Origin: Crocodylus rhombifer
Lineage: Eukaryota; Chordata; Crocodylia; Crocodylidae
Reading direction: 5' to 3'
DNA: 64,000 bases
Assembly (NCBI GenBank): GCA_038503035.1
Contig: JAVSML010025154.1
Span: forward strand, 434,001-498,000
Position 1 is the stretch's first letter; each line of letters begins with the position of its first letter. The notes beneath the pieces were generated by a model. The model made no database searches and was not told where the DNA came from. It was given only the letters and a program-made list of their open reading frames with translations. Both the position numbers and the translations under genes were made by a program. Positions 58,276 through 64,000 of the stretch are shown here, in pieces.

Positions 58276-58951
58276 GGCCATGTGTGTACAAAATGAGAGG
58301 CACATGTGCACGACACTTCAAAGCGAGCTAAATGCTTTTGCACCGCTTTAATGGTGTTGGTGTTTGCATACCTTGGCAGCGTATTGCGTGTTAATTCCAG
58401 CTGCTGTAGAAAATTCAATGGCGTAATGCGCCTTAAATGACTTGGGGTGCAGCAAACTAAAACTTCTTCAAGGAGTTTTAGTTTGCTGCCCCTATAGCTG
58501 TGGAACGAAGCACCAGGCTCTGTGCTTCGCTCCATGGCTCTGCAGGAAACCCTGCAGGCAGCCTGGCAGCAGCCTGGGAAAGCAGTTCTACCCAAGAAAA
58601 GCAGAGAGCCTGATCTTTCCACCCCTCTCCCCACCCCGGAGCCTGCCTGCCTGCCTGAGCTGCGCGGGGCCTAGTGCTTCCCTGTATGGCTGTGGTGCCC
58701 CACAGGACTGCTTGAGCCAGGTGCCTGCAGGCGGGTGCTGCTGGGAGAGGTGGGGGGGGCCACAAGTGCCATAGAGAGAAGGACCAGCCCCAGCAGCCCA
58801 GGGACTGCTTTGCTTGCTGGCAGCTCACCCTCCCCTCCCCGCCGTAGAGGCAGGTAAGTCAGCGGGGTGTGTGCACAACACAGGGGTTTAATCAGCCTTA
58901 ATTGAAGCCCACTTCTTCAGTTTAGGGCCCCTGTTTCATCTATGCACACCC
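58276..58951. mobile_element. DNA element, probable 3-bp-TSD 'GGCCATGTGTGTACA' family (copy 4)
   Basis: The left end GGCCATGTGTGTACAAAATG and the right, inverted GGGTGTGCATAGATGAAACA, are weakly alike, with AAA on both sides (58273-58275 and 58952-58954). Inside is a 16-bp-arm hairpin (58449-58464 and 58474-58489) and a GC-rich interior without transposase motifs. Poly-A context weakens the target-site evidence, so this is the least certain member. Confidence 0.5.
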
Positions 58952-59235
58952 AAAATAATACAACAGTAAAATTAGCTACCTGTGCCTGTACATTTAAGTT
59001 TCCCTGTAATGTTTAATGAGGAAAAGTAACAAGCTCAGAGAGAGGTAAGGGCATGAGACTAGGATTCAGAAGGATACTGGGAGAAAGTCTATACAGCATT
59101 ATATAGTTCTATAGACACCACTACTAGCTAGCTTTTGACATGCCTTTGATATTCTCTTCTGTAACCAAAGGCAATGACACTGCTGTGATGTGTGCATAAT
59201 GAGGTAGATGCTTGTGCTCAAAGATAAACACTGAC

Positions 59236-59317
59236 AACTCAAATATCCAACTAGGAGAAGGTATCTAATAGGATGCCCCAGGGGTTTATCCTGGGCTCAA
59301 GTGTTCAGCGAGTACTC
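59236..59317 (+). mobile_element. L3-like LINE fragment, part 1 of 3
   Basis: 'GGATGCCCCAGGGGTTTATCCTGGGCTCAAGTG' decodes as a decayed GVPQGSVLGP-type reverse-transcriptase motif ('RMPQGFILGS'). The reading stops at the MITE inserted at 59321. The next RT block appears at 59906, after a CR1 copy. Confidence 0.65.
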
Positions 59318-59320
59318 AAT

Positions 59321-59562
59321 GGCCATGTCTACATGAGACATGTAGACATGTGAAGTGGTTGCTGCGCTATTATTTAGTATTTATATAAACAAGTACTGAA
59401 TAAACACAGTAACCTGTGTTACTGTGTAGTAGTACCAGAGAATGCCTGTTTTGTGGCAATACTGTACAGTAGCGTCATGCCATGGTTTTTGCCATGTGAT
59501 GCTACTGTGCACTGCAGTACCACCAGGCTACTGCACAGTCAGCATATCGTGTAGACATGCCC
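59321..59562. mobile_element. MITE, 3-bp-TSD 'GGCCATGTCTACA' family (copy 5)
   Basis: The left end GGCCATGTCTACATGAGACA and the right, inverted GGGCATGTCTACACGATATG, are clear TIRs with AAT on both sides (59318-59320 and 59563-59565). The body has TACTGTGTAGTAG/TACTGCACAGTCAGCAT phrases shared with 14668-14952. Non-coding. It sits inside the L3 fragment. Confidence 0.85.
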
Positions 59563-59574
59563 AATTAGTATCTT

Positions 59575-59903
59575 TCATAGATTCATAGATTGTAAGGCTG
59601 GAAAGGACCTTGGAAGATCATTGGGTCCAGCTCCCTGCACCAAGCAGGAAAGATAACTGGGGGTAAGGTGACCCCAGCAAGATGACTGTCCAGTCTCCTC
59701 TTGAAGATGTTCAGGGTAGGTGATTGCAGCACCTCTGGAGGGAGCTTATTCCACAGTCTGGACACCCTGACTGTGAAGAAGTTTTTCCTAATGTTGAGCC
59801 TAAATTGATATTCCAGGAGTTTGTGGCCATTACTCCTGGTTTCCCCTGTGGGTGCCCTGGTGAAAAGTTGCTCACCGAGTCCTTGATATACTCTTATCAA
59901 TAA
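59575..59903 (-). mobile_element. CR1 LINE 3' end
   Basis: A 105-codon reverse frame reads 'FRLNIRKNFFTVRVSRLWNK' then 'LPPEVLQSPTLNIFKRRLDSHLAGV', the CR1 ORF2 C-terminus. The 3' end 'GGTCCTTTCCAGCCTTACA' leads into ATCTATGAATCTATGAAAG. It is strongly 5'-truncated at about 59903 and lies immediately right of the MITE, inside the broken L3 copy. Confidence 0.93.
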
Positions 59904-59905
59904 GC

Positions 59906-60105
59906 ATGGAAGTGCATCTATGTTTAGTTAATTTGCAGGTGGCACGAAGGTATGTGGGATAACAGACACCCTGAATCTTAATCCTGTTCTATCAAATGAT
60001 TTTGATACATTGGAAAACATGGTCTCAAATAAATAGGAGGAAATTCAGTGAGGACAAATGCTAAGTACAGTGTACTCCATGTAAACACTACTGGATACAG
60101 GCATA
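59906..60105 (+). mobile_element. L3-like LINE fragment, part 2 of 3
   Basis: 'TTTGCAGGTGGCACGAAGGTATGTGGGAT' corresponds to the FADDTKV.G catalytic block (here FAGGTKVCGI). This is followed by a '...DTLENM...NK.EEIQ.GQM' phrase (the L..WS...RM.FN.DKC region) in shifted frames. The catalytic aspartates are replaced, so it is dead. Confidence 0.7.
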
Positions 60106-60744
60106 ACTTGCTTAACTGCTGAACACATTGTCAATTCCAATTTGTTGCCTACAGTTTATGTTCTAACGAAGTCCAGTTATCTGTGCATTAGTTAAATGCA
60201 TAGACCAGTTCAGCACATGGCCTCTTTCATCCCCCTGGGTGCAAAGCAAAGCAATAAACTCCAGAGCTTTTTGATTCTGGGTGCGCCATTTGAATGTGCA
60301 CCCAAGACTGCAGCATTGCTTACAGTCTTGGGGTAGTAGCATCCCTAAAGCTGACTGCAAGAAACTTAAAAATGAGGGCAGTTAGTCAGTTTAGAGGCTG
60401 TTAATATTACAGCCCAGACAGCAGTTTTCAGCAATGCTAGTTAAGTACATGCCACAGTCAGTGCTGTGGTATTTGTTGGTCTCATTTCAAGGCTTCTAGC
60501 TGTTTCATGGCTGCCTTTTGAAAACCTGAAAATGAGAACAGCTAGTTCAACTTCCAGGGTTGCTAATACCACAGTGTACTTAAGGAGCACTGCTTACATT
60601 AAATCTGGGTATGTAATAGTCTGCGGGAATGCGTAGCCTTTTTCATTCCAAGGCAATACACTTGGAAACTGAGTGCACTGTTCCTTCCTAAGTTTAGTAC
60701 AATCAAGTGCACAAACATGTCACAAAGGATGCATGAGTAGTCTG
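60106..60744. other. Unrecognised sequence interrupting the L3 copy
   Basis: About 640 bp lie between the two L3 blocks. A 'CAGCTAG'/'CTGAAAATGAG' phrase occurs more than once (about 60373 and 60529). No TIR, LINE tail or gene is recognised. Confidence 0.4.
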
Positions 60745-61285
60745 CAGAAAAGGATCTGAAAGTTAATGTGGATCACCAGCTGAATGAGTCAGTAATATAA
60801 TATTGTTGCTAAACGGGATAACAGCACACTGGGGTGCGTTAACAAGAGTCTAGTACAGAAATTACAAGACGTGGTTCTCCCACTCTTTTCAGCACTGGTT
60901 AGGCTTTGTTTAGAGTACTACAGCCAGTTTTGGGCACTTCAAGAAAGAAGTAGGTTGCATTTCAAGAAAGAAATAGGCAAATATTAAGGAGTCCAAAGGA
61001 AAGTGACAGACGCCTGGAGAACTTGAAAGCAATTTATGAAGGATGGGGATTATACAGTTTAGAGAAGAGAAGTCTGACGGCAGGAATGGGAATTTGATAA
61101 GTCCTCAAACAATAAAAAAAGGTTATTTTAATGAGGATGGCAATCAGTTGTCTGCATAGTAGACGGGATAAGAATGAATAGGCTCAAATTGAAGCAAAGG
61201 GAATAAGTTAGATTCTCGGCAGAAGTTTCTGCTCAGGAGGGTGGTTAAACGCTGGACCAGATTACCTAGAGTAGCTGTGGATCTC
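60745..61285 (+). mobile_element. L3-like LINE fragment, part 3 of 3
   Basis: 'GAAAAGGATCTGAAAGTTAATGTGGATCACCAGCTGAATGAGTCAG' decodes as EKDLKVNVDHQLNES, the region after the palm domain. It is followed by 'GGGGTGCGTTAACAAGAGTCTAGT', 'CACTGGTTAGGC...GAGTACTACAGCCAGTTTTGGGCAC' and 'GTCCAAAGGAAAGTGACAGACGCCTGGAGAACTTG'. Order and wording match the L3-type tail, as in 474-997. The end is eroded. Confidence 0.75.
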
Positions 61286-62739
61286 TGCCATGCTGTGCAG
61301 CTCTTCCTGGTCTGCCCTCCACCCCCATCCTCCTCCCAGGAACAGAGGTACACAGGTGGAATGGTCTCACAGGCCTCTTTCCAAAAGGAGTGCGGGTAGG
61401 ATCAGATTGGGAAGGGCTACCGCTGAGCCAGCTCCTGCCTGCTGTAGGCTGATCTGAGCCCTAATGTAGCAGGACTGTGCATGTGGCAGTTCTGTCTGGC
61501 TGCCACCTTGGCACCACTGTGGAGAAGGGGGTTGCAGTACTTGGTCGAGAACCACTGGTCTATATAAACCATAGAAATTAAAGGTCATAAGAATTCTTAC
61601 CAGTAAAAAAAGAGCCCAGGAGCTAGAGCATACATGTGTTCCAGTCCTTGGACAGGGAACTATACAAGCAACTCTCCAGCCAGGAGGCATTAGAGGGCTG
61701 CTGTCCAGTCAGCTCCTGTCACCCTTTAGTAGAGCTGATTGACTGATGGCTTGCCCTCTCCCCTGTTTGGGAAGGCTGTTAATTGGTGGTTGGCAGCTGA
61801 TAAAAAGCAGCAACTGTCACAGTCCGGAGGGCATGCCAGCCTTAGGAGAATATCCCCCACCCCATCCTACCAATCAGCTGATTGGAGGAAGAGAGGGCCA
61901 TTTTTCTGTGCCTGTCAGGCCAACCTGAAGGAGTGTGGGATGGGTGGGTGATTTCTGCCTGGTGGCAAGCCTTGCAGTGGGATGGCAGCCTGCCCCTCCA
62001 GGCTGATCCAGAGCAACGTGGTGGGAGGCAGGGGCACTTTGCCATGGTGGCAAGATTCCTTTAGCCTTTCCATTGCACATGACATTCTGCCTTACTCCAC
62101 GCTGCTCCAGCAGAGTAAGGGCAGCCTGGGGCATTTTCCTGTGGCAGGAAGGCTTCTACTGGAGAAGAATGCCCACCTCCCACCAAATTGCTGATTGGTG
62201 AGAAGAGGGGATTTTTTAGGGCAGGGTCTCCACAGAGACCCCTGACAGCTCACCCCTAGGCAGGCTATTAGGGAGTCAGTTAGCCCTCCCTTTCTGCTGG
62301 ACAGTTAGCTTGGGAGGAGGGAGACCTTCCTGGTAAGTATCCAATCTCACTTCTTGCAGAAGAGCCATTTCTCTTCCACAAAAAATCCCCCAAATGGCTG
62401 TATGTTCTCCTTGTACTGAGAGAGAGGCACCACAAAAGTACAGCTTGTTCATGGCCTGAGATTACCTTGCCTCTTAAAAGCCCTTCAGACTTACTTTTCC
62501 ATGATTCAATGAATGTGTTAGCTTATGTACAACAGTCTGCATAGTCGAACGCAGCTTCCTGCAGAGAATTCTGGGATAGCTGTGTGTGTGCTGGTAAAGG
62601 AACCAAAAAAAAAATGTTAGCTTGTTGCTAATAAACCCAGAGCTAATTAGCATACCACTCTGCCCCAGGCAATAAGGCTTTCCTGCTTTTGCTTCCCCAT
62701 TTTAGATATCTGTTTGGCATTGCCTTTATCTCTATAGGT
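61286..62739. other. GC-richer unrecognised DNA with CCAAT-type palindrome
   Basis: 61740-62300 repeats phrases around GCTGATTGG and GAAGAG(A)GGG. It includes CCAATCAGCTGATTGG, a perfect 16-bp palindrome at 61870-61885, and CCAAATTGCTGATTGG near 62182. Overlapping open frames occur on both strands with no domain. This may be an unnamed repeat, with a partial echo at 63923-63930. Confidence 0.45.
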
Positions 62740-63051
62740 CAGTTATTCTCAACTTTTCTGAACCTGAGGCACCCCTCATTGGACTCAAGGCACCCTCCAT
62801 AGCTTCTGTGAACTGAGTGGCACCCAATCTAAAAACCTAATTTGTAGATTATAGCTCTTATTTCTTTGCAAAAGAACCTGGCAGGGAAATAAGGGATCAT
62901 CCAGGCAGGGACAAGTCTGAGCCTATGCTTATCTGCTTAAGTTTCTTTGCTTATCTTGTAGCTCCTCACTTATCTCCACACACCTCATGGCACCCTTCAA
63001 AAGATCTGATGGCACCCCAAGATGCCCCGACACCCTGATTGAGAATCATTC
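62740..63051. mobile_element. hAT-like non-autonomous element
   Basis: The left CAGTTATTCTCAACTTTTCT and the right TTGAGAATCATTC are inverted relatives of CAGTGGTTCTCAA. The internal phrases 'GAGGCACCCCTCATTGG' and 'GATCTGATGGCACCCCAAG' match the layout of 7653-7921, so the two are probably one family. Target duplication is not clear. Confidence 0.65.
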
Positions 63052-64000
63052 ATATTGACCAAGGTTTTGAATGTAGAGATGTGTCTATCACAGACTGCTT
63101 GGGCAACTTACTTGAATTTTCATTCTGCCAGTGCTTTCCCTATAAAAACACTGTTCCATAAAGGTCTATATTCTATGCTCATTGTGGTAAAATCTGAGCA
63201 CCTACCGCACTGAGGTGTAATGACGATATTTGTTAGCCATGACTATGAGGATCACATAAGTAGATGAATACATCCCTGGTGTCTAACCTTCTCAAATATG
63301 AACATGCAAGATGCAGCACTTGCAGTGTGTTTAGTGAATCAGAATGACAGTGTCTTATCACCAGGCAAGTCACCTGTTTACAAGAGAAAAAAAACTGTAA
63401 ATGCATTAGCTATGTAAATAGCTCCTTAAAGTATCAACTGTAGACTTTTGGTGGCGTTCAGTGAGCTTTGGGGAATTGGGAGGGAGGGAGAGAGGTGCAA
63501 TAACTCAAAATGCAGGAGTAAGGGAAGAGACCTTTAAAGTTAACCTAAGCAATGATGGGTTTTTAGCTACTTAGGGTAATATGTTACTTCTCAGCCAGGT
63601 TATGTACAGACATACAGTTTCTACTGGGAGAATCACTGTTCTCTCATTAAAAAATAAGTGTGCAGTCTTCAAGCTTTCTCCCTCAGGGTAGAAATGGTTA
63701 CTCTGGGAGAAAAATGACCTGGGAATAATCATGGTTATATTGCTTTTGGAATGTCTGCACATCTTCCCCAGGCTTGACTCCTTACAGGGACAAGGAGGAG
63801 CAGAGCTAAGGGAAAGGTTCCCGTGCCTTTTGAAAACTAGGGTTATCCCAGACAGGGTCAGCCCAGAGGAATGCAAGGAGCAGGGCTGTTCTCCTGTGGA
63901 TGCCTCCCCCCGCCCCCATCAGCTGATTGTTAGAATGTGGGGAGGAACATTTTCCTAGGACTGTAATGTGTCAGCTACTGCTTCCCAGGAGCTGCCAACT
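63052..64000. other. Unrecognised DNA to the right edge
   Basis: No gene recognised. 63571-63958 has overlapping frames on both strands. 63923-63990 echoes the CAGCTGATTG/GGAGG motif of 61870. Confidence 0.45.

Overview
This is a 64-kb stretch of vertebrate nuclear DNA with no protein-coding gene that I can defend. The open frames are short and scattered on both strands. The longest (174 codons) belongs to a retrotransposon. The repeat content points to a sauropsid, most likely a crocodilian or a turtle. CR1 LINEs with the typical GATTCTATGATTCTAT-type 3' end dominate, with older L3-like relatives, many short hAT-type and 3-bp-target-site DNA elements, tRNA-headed SINE remnants and MIR-like fragments. 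I see no mammalian L1/Alu, no LTR pair, and no bacterial operon structure. The species call is inference; no exon or synteny marker fixes it.

Layout. 1-1000 is an L3/CR1-like LINE containing a large head-to-head inverted repeat. 1000-11000 is mostly unrecognised single-copy-looking DNA with a hAT-like element near 7650. 11041-11650 is an old repeat split by a short DNA transposon. 13131-14591 is a large inverted duplication, followed at once by a hairpin-rich MITE (14668-14952) and a CR1 3' end (15161-15638). 20965-22496 is a 1.5-kb GC-rich DNA element. 22500-35500 is mostly unrecognised, with SINE heads, microsatellites and a G16 tract. 35988-46350 holds three hAT-type elements, a CR1 3' end, MIR-like sequence, a 1.27-kb TIR element and a fragment of a different LINE reverse transcriptase. 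50814-54986 holds a hAT-type element, another hairpin-rich MITE and the best CR1 copy (about 1.95 kb, including most of the reverse transcriptase). 55427-55584 is a near-perfect 64-bp-arm hairpin. 56358-61285 is a dense nest of elements, including an L3 copy broken by a MITE and by a CR1. 61290-64000 is GC-richer DNA with repeated CCAAT-type motifs and another hAT-like element.

How the parts relate. The window is best read as a record of successive insertions. L3/MIR-like and 'CCCAATTCAGCAA'-type repeats are oldest. hAT and 3-bp-TSD DNA elements cut into them, and CR1 copies and foldback structures lie over or beside these. The structures least explained by known families are the 55427-55584 hairpin, the 211-765 palindrome centred beside the self-complementary TGAGGCCTCA, and the 13131-14591 inverted duplication. 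All identities, percentages and boundaries were read by eye without alignment software.
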